A DNA stretch of 64,000 bases from positions 9,300,001 through 9,364,000 of the forward strand of contig CM065320.1 of NCBI GenBank assembly GCA_033032175.1, given 5' to 3'. This document shows positions 13,401-28,400 of the stretch, piece by piece; the first letter of the stretch is position 1; each line of letters opens with the position of its first letter. The stretch comes from Saturnia japonica. Its lineage: Eukaryota > Arthropoda > Insecta > Lepidoptera > Saturniidae. A program made the position numbers and the translations under genes. Under the pieces are notes generated by a model. The model was not told where the DNA came from. It ran no database searches and was given only the letters and a program-made list of their open reading frames with translations.

Positions 13401-16400
13401 AATAAGCCAGTAGTTACATAAAGCTATTTTAGGTTGTTTTAAAGAATTTTCTTATATCTACCTCGTTCTTGTTGCTTAGCTCTAGCTTGAGCTCGCTGCA
13501 ATTCACGAGTCCACAGACTTGTTTCTGATAGTCCTTGGTCACCGCATAGTTTTGTAATTAATTTTAAACCTGGAGAAACGATACATAAATAAATATAAAA
13601 GAACTTTATGAAATAATGCATTTTTCCAAATGGCTCATTTAGAAAAGAAACGATGCACTTACGCCAATGAATAATCAAATCATCAAAACAATTTTTTTAT
13701 CGCTTTTTTCCGGAATTTAGTTTATTTCTCGTCGCGAATTCTACTTTATGTCTTCTACCGAATGAAAATAGGTGCCACAAAGTGCTAATTTGAGTTTAGG
13801 AAAAAAAAAGAAGTCGGCTGGAGCCATAAGTTGGTTGCTCGATGGTATTTCTTGAGTTTTTGGTCAAAAATTCGTTTACAATGATGACTTTGTGCGAAGG
13901 CGCATTATCGTGGTGCAAAATCCAAGAATTTTCTTTCCACAAATCTAGCCCTTTTCATCGAATTTGCTCGCCTAAACGCCGCATAACGCTCAAATAATCT
14001 TTTTTATTTACCGTTTGACCTCCCGGTAAGAATTCCGAGTGCACAACACCGCGTTAGTCAAAGAAAACAGTCAACATGACTTGGACTTTTGATCGACTTT
14101 GGCGTGGTTTTTTCGATTTCGGTTCAGGTGGAAGGCGCCACCCCGAAGCTCGTTGAGTAGTTTGCATTTCTCGTCACCAGTGACAATGCTTTACATGAAT
14201 GTTGGGTCAGAATTGACTCGTTCTAGCATGGCCTGAGTGACTCTTATGCGATTGTGTTTTTGGAGAAATTTCAGGTCTTTGGGGACTAGCCGGGCGGCAA
14301 CATGTTTCACACCCAAGTGAGTATTGAATCTAAATGACAGATGCAACTCAAACTCCGTGTCAAAATAAAAAACGCCTAACTAACAATAAAAAAGAATTTG
14401 AATTTGGAACTTTAAACAAATCATTCATTTCCGATACGTTTTTCATGCCATCTTTCAAGTTACAAATATCTACCATAAACTCGAAGAAAACGGCTGGAAC
14501 TGGCACTCGCTGTTGCGCTACATGAGATGAAGTATGATCAAGATTACATTAATTAGTAGGTAAAGAAACGCTATGCGTGGAAGAAAAAAAATTAGGACGT
14601 AGATTACTCGTAATAAACTGAGTCAAATTATAAGTTAACATTTTTACGACCTGTATAAATACTTTTGAAAACTAAAGAAATAGGTATATGGGAAGATTCA
14701 GAATACTCTACAGCCAATAAACAACGTGTATAAATTCGTAGAAAAAGATATGGCGCCACCGCGCGTCAATTCGCGGAACGTACACAAATCTCATTGATCC
14801 GATTATCAATGTATCATAACAAACAAACAAAATTTCAGGAAATAGATCTCGAAATTTCCACATCTCTTTTTAAATAAGCATATTAGAACGGACACATACA
14901 GTCGGAATTCCGTTTTTTAAATACCGGCTATTTTAAATACTAAAATGTTCCTTAGAAGATAGATGTATACTCTCCCGGACTTTTTTGTGGTTCTTTTTAA
15001 TGCCTACTATTATGTACTACATTAATTTGCTATATCTCTTATGGTTTACTCAGCATAAACCATTAAAACGCCCGAATTGATTCACCATGACCAGTTTTTT
15101 TTTTATTTGGGCGGAACCCTAATTCTTTTTCTAAAATAAAAGTAGCCTAAGTTACTCCCTATACCATCAGCTATCTATCAGTGAAAGTCTCATCAAAATC
15201 GGTCCAACCGTTTCTGAGATTACCCGAAACAAACAAACAGACAAACAAAAAAATTTAAAATGGGCTTTTTGTTATAGGTATCGTATATACTTTCATATGT
15301 ATTTAGTAAAAATACTGTTATTTTGACATTACAAACAGACACTTCAATTTTATTACGCTTATTTATTATTTATTAACGCTCGGTTATTGTGCACAAACGA
15401 TGTGAATTGGAAATAATAACATGGGCCATGAATTCTGAGATTCTAGAAAGTTCTAAGAAGGCAGCCACCATCTTGTTAGGATAGGTACTGAAATTGTCAT
15501 AAGACAGGACACTCCATATTCACTCGATAATGGTAGTAATGGTCTTGCCACTGCCGTATGGTGTAAACGAGATACTCGTGTACTACAAGAGTACATGAGC
15601 TGAACCAGGACTAAATAAAACTCGGAGAAGAAGGTTGTCGAAACAACATACTTACATTGAATATTGTCAGGGAAGCGAACATTCATTTTCTTGTACAAAG
15701 TGAGAGCTTCCTGGTACCGCCCACTCGAACGGAGACACGCACCCATTAGTAAGCCCCATTGCGGCTGTGTCATAAAAAAAACAGCAAGTAAAATCAATAT
15801 TGGTTAAATAAAACCATTGTATCTACCAATAGGAAGGATTCATAATCAACCCGATTTACATTCCCCACCAACAGCAGACTTTTGAAGAAAAATATCCATA
15901 CATTGAGTGAGCGTCTACTGACGTCATTGTCCATAGATCGGTTTGCCTTTTGTAAATATCGACTATTTGCCGATTACATGAATGAATACATACGTTAGTA
16001 GGCTGGAGACGTGCAGCACGGCGATAGTATTGCAGCGCGACATCTGGAGTAGATTCGCTTGCGAGCCATTCTAACGCAGAGAGCTCACAGGGCCATATGG
16101 CCTCCACCTATAATAATAAACAATACCATTTTTCTAGTAAGCGTATACGCTAGAGTTTGACTACAATTACACCCACAGACTGGTTCACAAATGCACCAGC
16201 TGGAATACACTGACAGGTGCGAGGCGAAAAACTTTCAAATTTAGGTGACAGCTAGTCAAGAGATCATTATAAATTACTTGACTCATGCTATGACTTCTAT
16301 ACAATATTTCATTCGTAGTTCATTGCATCCAACCATCTGATCAGCAACTAAAAGTTTTTAATTTCGGTAATCTAGTTACAAATCATGTAACTTTTGAAAA

Positions 16401-19400
16401 TCACTAAAAAAATGTCATAAGCACGATACGATATTCTGTTTTTTTTTTCTCAATACTGGCGGTTTTTCTGGTGTGCGTAATGAGCTTTGCCCGGTGGGTA
16501 GAGACCGGCCTTGAACTACCTCCCCCAAAACTCCCACGGTTCATTGTAGGATTCAAAGCGACGTCCTTCTCGAGGCATTCAAGCACACTACCAATAAGAT
16601 ATTATGTTGCGATGTCTTCATTTTTTGTAAAAAACCAATCAACCCATAGTTGATTACATAAACTTACAAGTATATAGACATGGAAAGATCAAACTTTATA
16701 TTTGATATTCAATTATCCATCATATGTCATGTATTTATTATTTGTGAAAATCCAAGTCTTACATCTTGATAATGATGTTTAGCTGTTTGCGTGTCACCCA
16801 TCTCACTGTGCAACTGCGCCAGAGCACAGGTCACGCTCACATCCCAATTACCGATCAAACTATACCTGGAAAGCAAAATTATTTTTATTAGATACGTTAT
16901 GCAATTTGAAAGTCTTTGCGTAACTTCTTCTCTTTTTTCGTAGCAAGTTAAAATGACGGCACCGTTACCTACCGTACTGAGGGATCGCCAGTCACCGCTG
17001 TCATGCCAGCTTGCTCAAAAGTCTATTTACGTTATGTTTAATGGACTTCATGATGTAGGAAGAAGGGAACATACTGGTCGGGTGACAGTTCATGATGATG
17101 ATCTATAATTTTATTGCTATGCTAAGATTCGATAGGTGGCGCTGTCACCGTTATGAGCAAAAAGCTTTTTTTATGAATTGAAAAGGTACAATATATACAC
17201 GGTGTTGGCGTTAAAGCTTAGTTTTACTTGTATCAATAACTTGAAATAAGACGCGTGCACTCTCGTTAATAGTTTATTGGACAATGGTTAGACGACAATA
17301 CAATTCTTAACTAAACACACGGTATCTGAACCCGATATGTGCGCTGTTATCGAGTTATTAAATAACGAAAAGGGCAGAACACCAAATGTAAAGGCAGTTA
17401 GTAGAGTCATAAAATAATTGTAGTTTTACCATAAGTAGAGAACCATGAAGTATGTTACCAATGATCAGCTGTAGAGGAGTCAGAGGCACGAGATCGAGCC
17501 AGTCTCGCCAGTCCGGCGGTGGCGAGCGCACGCAGAGTTGGACCCGCGTTCGGCGCGCTCCGCAATCGCGTCCACCGAGCCTCGGCAGCCTCCACACTAC
17601 TCTCATCGCTGCGCTCTAGAGACAATGCTGTAAACATATTCAATTATAATATTTCTCTATGTGTATAAATTACTATTCTAGTAGTATATAGTAGTGGAAT
17701 TATCTTGAATCTACCACAAACATCGAGTATGTATTTATTAAGAAAAGCCATTGCGGAACACGCACACATTAAAATGTTATTAGTCCGATAACGAAAGAAA
17801 ACAAAAAAAATCTAAAAATATCACATTTCTTCATTCTGTAAACGATATCGGTATGCTTTAATGTGATCAAAGTTACTCTACGAAATTTTGACTCCTTCCC
17901 AGTGAACACATTACCTTACCTGGACCATCACGTACAAGGCATACGGGAGTCACAGCTATTTGAATACACATTAAACAGATATGAGTAGTGATCTTTAAGT
18001 TATATCATAACCTGTGATTTTTTGAAAGTAGCATCATGTTGATGTAAAAATATGATTGTATTGTGATGTCATAGAATTATTTTTATATTATGTTCATCTA
18101 ATGTAATATGAATATCATATCGTTACGTACTTAGCAGAGGTCATATTTTGCCGTGACTACTAAGACAGTACTACAGAGTCATTCTAATATGCAAGTGCGC
18201 ATCTTGTTCATAATTACTTCAGCAGTAACTGTATATTTAGTTGATATAAAAGATAATAATATTGACTTTATCGACCCTTTACCTCCAATATTTTTATTAA
18301 AATGATGTCAGGGATTTCATTACCCGTACCACTAATACATTAAACGGGTTTGAAATGTACGTCACAGATATATCATACATACATCTTACATCGGCATATT
18401 ACATTAAAAAATGCGAAATAATGAGTAATATCTATCTCATTATTAAGTCTTTTTTACATTACACATGATATTACTCGATATCATGCAGATATCACATTGA
18501 CATAAGTGTTCACTGGGTTGTTTTAGTCAGATATATAAGCGAGCTGAGTTCCGACGAAGGACAATTCTAAAGAAAAAATTTGCAAAAGGGCTATGAAAAC
18601 TGTATACATTGTTTCTCTGATAACGACTGCGACTAAGAACACCTGAATAGAGAGTTTGTTCCACTTTTGTCTTGTTGAGTACGAACGTTGAGTACTTAGT
18701 AGCGTGAAGTTATAAGTACTACAGCTTTTAACCTTCCTCATTAATAAACAAACTCTTCTTTATAATATTATGGTATAGATGAAATAGTTTACCTATTTGA
18801 AAATAACGTACAAACCTAAGTCATGCATGGCTATGAGGTCGGCGGGATCCAAGTGTGTGGCGGCGGCAAGTTGGGCCGCAGCGTCCCTCCATGTACCACA
18901 GCTGGAGGCAGGGGCGGAAGCAGACGCCAAAATGTCACCGAGTACACTCCCTTCAGCAACCCGCGCGCTCGCTAGCGCAGCACTCACTCGCGCCGCACAA
19001 GAGTACGGATCATCTCGAGAAGCCGATTCTGCTAATGCGCTAGCTTCAGACCAGTTGCTCATCTATATTATTATTATAATCTATATTATTTAATTTTATT
19101 GGAAATATTTATGTCACTGTTGCGAGTAATATCACCAAAACGACAACATAATCAAAATAAGGAATTAAAGAGATAGAAGTGTATTTAGATTGTAGATATA
19201 CACCTATAGGCAAAATTTTTTAATTATATTTTAAATAAATGGTCTCTTTAAAGGCGGAACTCACAGCATATGCGACAAAAGCAGCGTCAGCGTTAGCTTC
19301 TGCTCGTAAGACGCGGTCGTCAGGGTGTGCTCTGGCCACCGCCTTCAGCCGCTGCAGCGTTCTTTGCCCGGCTGCGGAGGCCGGTGCACGCAGCGCTCGC

Positions 19401-22400
19401 AACCCTGCAAGCGCACCGCCCAGTTCGAGTCGCGCACCCGCTCCACCACCGCTATATCCACGCAGCGCTTCTACACACCACGACATACCTCTGTAATAAA
19501 TAAATTAAAATGATATAATCGCTCACATACCTGTAAACGTACCAAAATATAATTAACCGATAATAGCATCCACTACAGCTGAAGATCATTCGAATCTCGC
19601 ATCCTTACGTTTTCTCGACCATAAGTTGTAGCACAATTCCATTTATCGACAGTGTACTTCAGATTTTAATTTGTAGAAGAATATACATAAATGTTCCGAT
19701 TAAAGCATTACGTTTATCCACTTATAGTTTTAAAAAGCTCATAAGTCTTTACAATATCTACAATTCGCCAGATAAAGTACTTAATAAATTATATCACAAA
19801 TATAACGGGAGATGTAATACGTAATAAGAACAACGAGGTTAGCTGATTACTTATAAAATATAATTTGCTGATTATATAACATCTACCAATAATCTATGTG
19901 AGCTTGTTTTCAAGAACTTATGAGGATTTTTTGTTTCACAGGGTATGTTAGTATTTATGTAAAACTTTTACTATATTATATTATTTTATTCTATTTTAGC
20001 CCTAACATAGTTAGCCTTCATATTTTCAATAATACTTCTACAATAGGATTTATAACTTAAGTACCTATGTAGTTTTCAATATTACATTACTTGTGTCACG
20101 TAGATAGCCGCGGCGCAACTTATCTCAATCATTGGTCAAATCAAAAAAATAGCGCGTGCTTCCGCAGCTTCCAGTTACACATTTCCGTCCCTTTTCACGA
20201 AATCTCTTTCAGAAAATGAAGAAAAACGAGAGGAAATATGTTAACAAAACTGACTCTCTTTAAAACTGATTGTCGTTTTGACATAAATATTTAATTATTA
20301 TTTATATGCAACATTTGACCAATAAGCGCGCGTGGTGGTAAAGTTGGCCGTCAGATAGTACCAACCCATTTTCGGAGATATTGGTACTTCCTGTCAACAG
20401 TGTGTGCGTGTGTGTGACGAGAAAGCGAAACGAAAATAGAGAAAAACGCATGAGCTGTGCGCTTAATCTACAATGTTGTGTATAAGGTGTGCTGTTAAAT
20501 AAACTAATTTATATGCATAAACTATAAAGTAAGATGTTTATTAATTATTATGCTTTTGGTTAACATTTATGTACCTGACAAAAAGGGACGATGGGTTAGG
20601 TAATACAATGCTTAGCTTACAAACAGAATTGGCTCTCAAGTGTAACAATTGCCAGAATTTACCGACGAGGCGACCGGTGCTTGGCGATAAATATTTAATT
20701 CGAAGGTAGTATCTAGCCAGGCTCTAGTACCGTAGCATACACCTTATGAATAAGTAACTACCTACATGGTGTAAAATCTTACTCGAAATCGTAATTGTTT
20801 TTTTAGACAGCGATTCTCTGTAGAATTATTTTCGTAATACACTATTATTAATTAAACGTGAACTCGAATGAAGTGAAAGGATAACAAAATGCAACATTAA
20901 TTAATAAGTAAGCATAATCATTGTTATAGATCTAACATTTTTGTAGAAGCTAAATTATTCGTAATTAAGTTGAAACCTTGAATAATGTACCTACCTTGAC
21001 ATTCGTTACATATGAAATAGAATAACAAATTTCTGTTACATGTCTAATTAAAATAATACATAGTCGATGTGTGCATAATCGTCTAGGAAATATCAAGATT
21101 AGTATTACATTTATTGTTGTACTAACTCAGCACTAAATATGTATAGAAAATATAGCTATTTTAATATAACTAGAACATCGTGATTTTTTAAACTAGATTA
21201 ACGGAGACACTGAGACGCAGTGGAATACGGCGACAATTATACTGCAAGAGAAAGAATTTCTCACACCATCAAAATTATTTCAGGGTTATAAAAACATAAG
21301 TAAATAAAAGTATAACTGTATTTAGAACTAGCTGTGCCCGTGGCTTCGCTCACGTGGAATACAGAATGCCCGCGCGAATCTTGCTACCCCGCTCTCGGCT
21401 ATTTTAAAGATAAATACTTTTTGTGGGTGTTCCTTAGAAGATAGATGTATACTCTCCCGGACTTTTTTGTAGGTATTTTTAATGCCTATTGTTATGTAGT
21501 ACATTAATTTGCTATATCTCTTATGGTTTACTCAGTATAAGCCATTTAAACGCTCGAATTTATTCACCATGACCAGTTTTTTTTATTTGTGCGGATCCCT
21601 CTTTCTTTTTCTAAAGTAAAAGTAGCCTAAGTTACTCCCTACACCATCAGCTATCTATCAGTGATAGTCCCGTCAAAATCGGTCCAACCGTTTCGGAGAT
21701 TACCCGAAACAAACAGACAGAGAGATAAAAAATTTAATAATGGGCTTTTTGTTATAGGTATCGTATATACATTCATATGCATTTAATAAAAAACTATTAT
21801 TTTGACATTACAAACAGACGAAGTCAATTTTATTAATTGTATAGATTAAATTAAATTTCACCCAAACATATTTTGGTGGCACGTGTGGCTTGCATGTTAT
21901 TGAGTTACATCTTTCATACCTGTATCTTTGCCATAGCACTATAGAATACTATGAATCGTAATGTAGCTTATCCCACGCGATGCTTGCAAGATATGTAATA
22001 GGCATTTTCGATGCATGTAACTGGCGAGTGGGGTGATTTAATTTATCACTTATTATATAACTAGTGATACTTGAAATGTTCAATGCCTTTACTAATTAAG
22101 TTACCCAGAGTCGTCATCTCTAGCTGTCGGTTTAGTGAGAGCGGCGGCTGCGAGACCGAGACAGCGCTCGGCAACGGCAGCCGCGCGTCTTGACCACTGC
22201 GACAGTCGATCCCCGCGCACCACGTCGCGGATCACACACTCGTACGCATCGTTCTCCTAAAATTTATTACATAGCTGTGATCGCGTTTTCAATCCTACAT
22301 CAGGTGGCCAACCAGCCCAAGGCCCTCGTTTCCCTGAACCCTTAAGTTTCTTCTTATATATATACTGGTAAGCTTGCTAAAGAAAGTTACTCCTGCATTT

Positions 22401-25400
22401 TATGCGTTGGAGTCTTAATAAAAGTCAAGAAGTTTATGTTAAAACAACAAACCTGATAACAAGTACCATCCTAAAATATACGTAATTATGTATAATTGTA
22501 ATATTATAATTATGACTACTATCACTGCCATGCACTGGGTAGTTTAAGTTATAGTTTTTTGTTTTTCACATTAGTTATTACACTATCTCATTTCTTCTAT
22601 TAGTCACCTCGCGTCCTCAAACTGTTCGGTTAATTCAGTGTAACAGATCAAGTTATAATCGCCTGTCAGGGTAAGGTAAGTTGTTGATGCTTAGCTTAGC
22701 TATAGTGAAACCCCTTACGTCGTCTACAGATATGTCGTGGTGGAACGTTGGTGGTTCAACATCCAGCATTGCATGAAAAGCTGCTTTGCCGCCATCCGGA
22801 TCATTCAAAGCAACAGAGCATAATACAAGATGAAGACCTAAAAATGAAACCCGTATGAATTAAATCAATGTTGTGCACCACTTTCATTCTGTAAAAGACT
22901 GCTGTATTCAAAGAGGACCTCTAAATATTTGCATATTTGCCTGCAAATTGTTATTTAGCTGGTCAAAATGTAACTTTGAAAAAATTAAGAATGCAGTCTG
23001 AAGGAAGAAATAAATAAATAAAATTAAGTCCAAACTTTTTTAACCCTCATTGGTTATTAGTAATTATAAAAAACTTCAAGTCAAATATTTTATTTCAAAT
23101 AAAATGCACACCTGTCTGAAAATCTCCTTGTTCATGCATAATGTGTTGAAAATTCGTAACCGCATCGCGAAACTTGCCCATACGCACTAATAATAAACCA
23201 ATGTTGTGCATCACTTTCATTCTATAAATACACAAGAATAAGACAATTTATTACTTTAAAGACGAGGTACGTTTCAATAAAGCGAATATGTTGAAACAAG
23301 CGAATAAATGTAACATCAAGGGGTAGTTAACCTTTTTATACCTACCGTCTACAATCGCATCTCTGTTAATAGTAAACAAAATAACCGACCTCTGGTTTCC
23401 CACAATATTTTTAAATATGAAAATGCAGTTATTTGTAACTACATAGTATGTTGAAACAAGCGAATAAATGTAACATCAAGGGGTAGTTAACCTTTTTATA
23501 CCTACCGTCTACAATCGCATCTCTGTTAATAGTAAACAAAATAACCGACCTCTGGTTTCCCACAATATTTTTAAATATGAAAATGCAGTTATTTGTAACT
23601 ACATAGTACCATAATAAAAATAATGTATTTTAGGCATAATTTGCGAGTCCATGGTACAGGCAAAGGCCAAAAGCATAGATAACCGTTTAACATGTGGTCT
23701 GTGGGTATAAATTAAAAACATGACTATACTCGCAGGTTTGTGAAAATAGCAGACCTACGAGTACTTAAATACCTTAAATCTTTTTCTGCTGTGGGTGTTT
23801 GATCTAACGCCATTCGGTATAATTTCAAAGCTTTCGGATGTTCTCCCATTTTGAAATATATGTTTCCCATATTGACCTATAAATAATAATAATAAAAGAA
23901 AATTATACACATAGTGTTACTTTACCCGCGGTTCTGAAAGCATTTAATACATCAAAATTATTTATGTATCGTAATTATTATTTTTACTCATCCTTTATAA
24001 TTATGAAAGTATACTTAAAAATATATTTTATCCATTGGGGAATTACATATAATTTCTATGTACAAAATTTCATTAAAATCGGTCAAGCCGATTTTGAGTT
24101 ACATACAGACATAAAAATGGCAGACAGATAAAAAATGTTTATGTCATATTCGATATCTGTATAAAAATTACATGCACAGACAGAGCTATAAATTTATTAT
24201 ATATTATATTATTTATTATATATTTATAGATAATTTATTTCAGTGCAATGTACAATAACAAGGGTTACCTTGAGTCGATTAGCATGAGGAAATAACTTAT
24301 TTCTGGTCAGTAACTGATAAGTGTTTAATGCTTCTGTGTACATTTCATTGAGTGCATATTGTCCAGCCAGATTGCAGAGTACCTTATACGCAACAAGAGT
24401 CAAGTTAAGGTTCGTTTAAAAAATAATCAATAAAAAGCTATTTATTTATATAGATTATCATAGGATATACGCATTGGCGTAGATAGCGATTTTCCAGTCA
24501 GTTGATCAGCCACTAATAGCCAAATACTTTCTTCTCAAGATGTAAAGAATGGATATAGTATATATATGGTGGTCAGATCCATTAATTCTCGACGAAAGTG
24601 TGCGCACTAAGGTCGGCGATTTTGATGCTGTTTTTTCCTTGAAAGTACACCTACAAAGGAGACGATCTCAGGATATTTTAATGGAATCTACCCAGCTTTT
24701 GTTTAATTGCTCCGATTTTGTAAAGATATAGTTATATAATCCAATGAAATTTTTAAAAATCGCTATTTTAAATAGCTAGATCTTTTTTCTCCGAAGTTCG
24801 TTTTGTTTCAAACTTTCAGGAAAGTTGCTTTATTCTGTCCCCAAGAAGCCCTGAAAATTTGAACTAGGGAATCAAACTTGTATTTGAAGTATATATTTTT
24901 TAATATTGTCAAAATTGCGTTGTTGAAATCAATTTTTGCTGATAATTTCATACATGTCTATCGAATTATTTACATGTTGAGAAGTAAGATATTAATATGT
25001 TTTGTATAGAGATGTAGCAGCTGTTAGTACTTATTTAAATAGTGTTTACTGTAGATATTGAAAAAAATTGAATAAACGATTTGAATCTGTGAAAACCATC
25101 AAGGACACTTGAATTAACCATTCTTTTACACCTATCAACGACAATTCATTAGAAGTAAGAGTGACTTCTTTTGAAAAAGATTGTAAAGTAGTTAAACTGA
25201 ACTTATAAATAAAAGAATTAAAATACAAGAACATAAAATTCCAACAAGTATTGAATATGTTCCTGAAATTATTTCTATTCAATTCAATAATTGTTATTTT
25301 ATGTGCTAAAGTGGTGACTATTAAGGTATTCCTTATCAGGTTCAACGCAATTTTGACAATATTAAAAAATTTATACCTCAAATACAAGCTCGATTCCCTA

Positions 25401-28400
25401 GTTCAAATTTTCAGGGCTTTTTGGGGACAGAATAAAGCAACTTTCCTAAAAGTTTGAAACAAATCTAAGTTGGGAGAAAAAAGTTCTAGCTATTTAAAAA
25501 CAGTGATTTTTTAAATATTTATTGGATTTAAATAGCTATAACTTTATAAAATCGGAGCAATTAAACAAAAGCTGGGTAGATTCCATTAAAATATACCTCG
25601 AAAAAAGATATTAGCTGCTGGTCAACTCTGTACATTTAATAGTGTTTTATAAATAGGTAAAATTTAACCAAAACAGTTGTTTAGTTGGAAGCTATTAGCT
25701 AAACCCGATATAAGTTTAGACCTAATATCTATTTTTCTCATAAAAGTAGAAGTCTTTCTGAGAAAAATGCCGCTGGGCAGGAGTTTTAAGTTATATAGAA
25801 GCTGAGATACAAATATTAGAAAATGTAGTGAAAAATCGACTAAAAAAAAAATTCAAATAATTCTCCAGCGACCGCATTAGCACATATCGGGCTCAAATTT
25901 TCAGGATCGTCTCCTTTTTAGGTGTACTTTCGAGGAAAAAATCAGCATCAAAATCGCCGACCTTAGTCACTTTCGTCGAGAATTAATGGTTCTGCCCATA
26001 TATATATGTTGTTTAATAAAGAGAAGGCTTAATTTAAATTTGTAGTAATATGAGAAATAATAATTTAAAAAAAAAACATTATTAAGCGTGGTTACTAAAT
26101 ATAATGTAGAAGGATTTCTAACTTTGCCCTTACAGCCAATTACTATCTACCAACGGAGTGGGTAACATGGACGAAAAATAAAATAAAATATTTTAAGTAG
26201 GTATCCAAAATTCAGTGTCAATAGTTGAAATAAGTCAGAAATATGTCGATAAATTATTATTATAATGATAAATAGTTACACTGTATATTATAATATTATT
26301 CCTAGAAAAGTTTCTAGGATAAAATATCGGAATACGTATCGCCTGTGGTCGAGTTATTACTTCAAAAGATCTGACACATCAATACAATCAGTAGATTACT
26401 TGTGTTATTGAAGGCAGAATAACGGATGTCAAGCCAGCTAGTATTGAATAATTTGAAGATTATCGCAGACCAATCGATAAATTTATTTTAAAAAAAACTT
26501 ACGGCGAATGTTAGATCCAAATTGTGGGTGTCACCTAGATTGGCTTGTTCCTGCATGCGTATCAATTGTCGTTCCAATGATGATGCTTCTTGAGCCTTTG
26601 CCAACGCCTACAGTGCATAAGGAACACTTCTGTGATATAGCCATTGTATTATGATATATTAAAAATAATAGACTTGTTAATTAATTTTTTCATTTTGTTA
26701 TTACCTGTCCTAAGTCATTGTCACTTTTAAGCAAGGCGTCATCATCAGGGTCTGATCGTGCACTTAGCATACAAGACTCTTCCACTAACGCCACAATACG
26801 TGATTCCATTTGCTTTATTCTGTCTTCGATACTGCGTAAATAAATATCACTTTCATTAATTTCATCGTAATCGTATTTGTGAAGGTATTAGGTACAGTAG
26901 GTGAAAGAACTTTGTTATGTTATTAGCTGTGCCATTGGCTTCGCTCATGTGTACTATAGAAGTATTGTTTATGAAGATATCGTGATTTCTTTTTCATAAG
27001 GACCAAGTATCTTACTTGTACAATTAAAAAAAAAAACCAATAAGTAGTTTTTGCGTGATACGCGCTCAACGGCAAACCTCTATCATTTTATTTATATAGA
27101 TCAAGTAGCAAATAGGCATGCACTTGATGTTGTCTGTGCAATTTACAACATTATACGTAAAACCAACTTCAAACAACATCAGTTCTGAGGCCAGTGCAAA
27201 ATAGGTTACACAAGGTGCACCTGAGAATTGAATGAGGACAATGCCTCTTCGTGTGCCAGTGCATGTTGCCAACCAAATTCTTGGGACCAGAACACAGCAA
27301 CGCGACCATCGAGCATTGCTGTATGCGGCAGTAATAGATGTATGTGGCCGTGGTGCTTCCTCAATCGATCCTTGCTCTATGCTCTTGCTACCACTCCATC
27401 TTGAACTTAGCTAAAGAGCTGTGTATGAAATGGTAATGAGAACTAATTTTTAAAAACTAATTTGACATAATTTATGTACTACATAATCATAGCTATAAGT
27501 ATATATATAATACATTAGTGTACTCAAAACAAGCGATGCACCGCACCGTCGAGAGATGATGATGATTGACAATACCATCATTTCTATCAAGCTAGTGTAC
27601 CTTGCAAATACCGCAGCTAAAGTCACTGATTACAATGGGTAATGGAGATGCCAATGAACGAGACGATTTTTCACCTCTTGAATATTGATCACGAAGCGAA
27701 AAGAGTACCCTAATAACAAATATCGACTAGAAGACTCTATAGCAGACGTATACTTCAGGTTTGTCCGCTACTTGGAAAAATAGGAGGAAATCTACAGAAA
27801 CTTTCAAAATTCCTTGAACTTGTTATAGGTGTGAAGTTAAATACCTGGCGTCTTCTCGAGCGGGACGTGATACAGGCGCTCGTGGTGCCGAGCTGTAACC
27901 AACCGCACGTAGCGCTGTTACAGGCCGAGCAGTAGCAGTGCCCGTGCTCGTGCGCAACATCTGTTTCGAGAAATAAACAGAACAATTTTTTCATACATGT
28001 GTCCAATTAATTATTTTAATTTTATTACAGGGAGTTTTTTGCGGGTTCTTAATCTGTCATATTGTGGTGGTTTTTATTTTAATTCATAAAGTTACTGTAT
28101 ATTGTACATGTTATGTAATTTTGATGGCTTTTGACGTGATGTAGTTTGGTTATTATGCACATGTGAAGTAGATAAGTGATGACTAGAAACATGCATTTTA
28201 GGTTGCCACAAAAAGTTCTTGGACAATTTCCAGTTTCAACCCAGTAATGATGGCCTAGTTGGTAGGATGTACGGACTCCGCGTCGATCGACGTGAGTTCG
28301 AATCCTTGCTTTGAGCTTACTGCTGCTGCCTGCTTTTCCCCGAGCTTTCGATGAAGGAATACAACGTGATAAACCCATAGCATGGTGGTAGGGGTTTTTT

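Noticed and set aside
18797..19093. Alanine-rich open frame on the plus strand
   Set aside because: It is the complement of IFT88 exon 11; the GC-rich exon keeps several frames open.
19239..19513. Alanine/arginine-rich open frames on the plus strand
   Set aside because: They are the complement of IFT88 exon 10.
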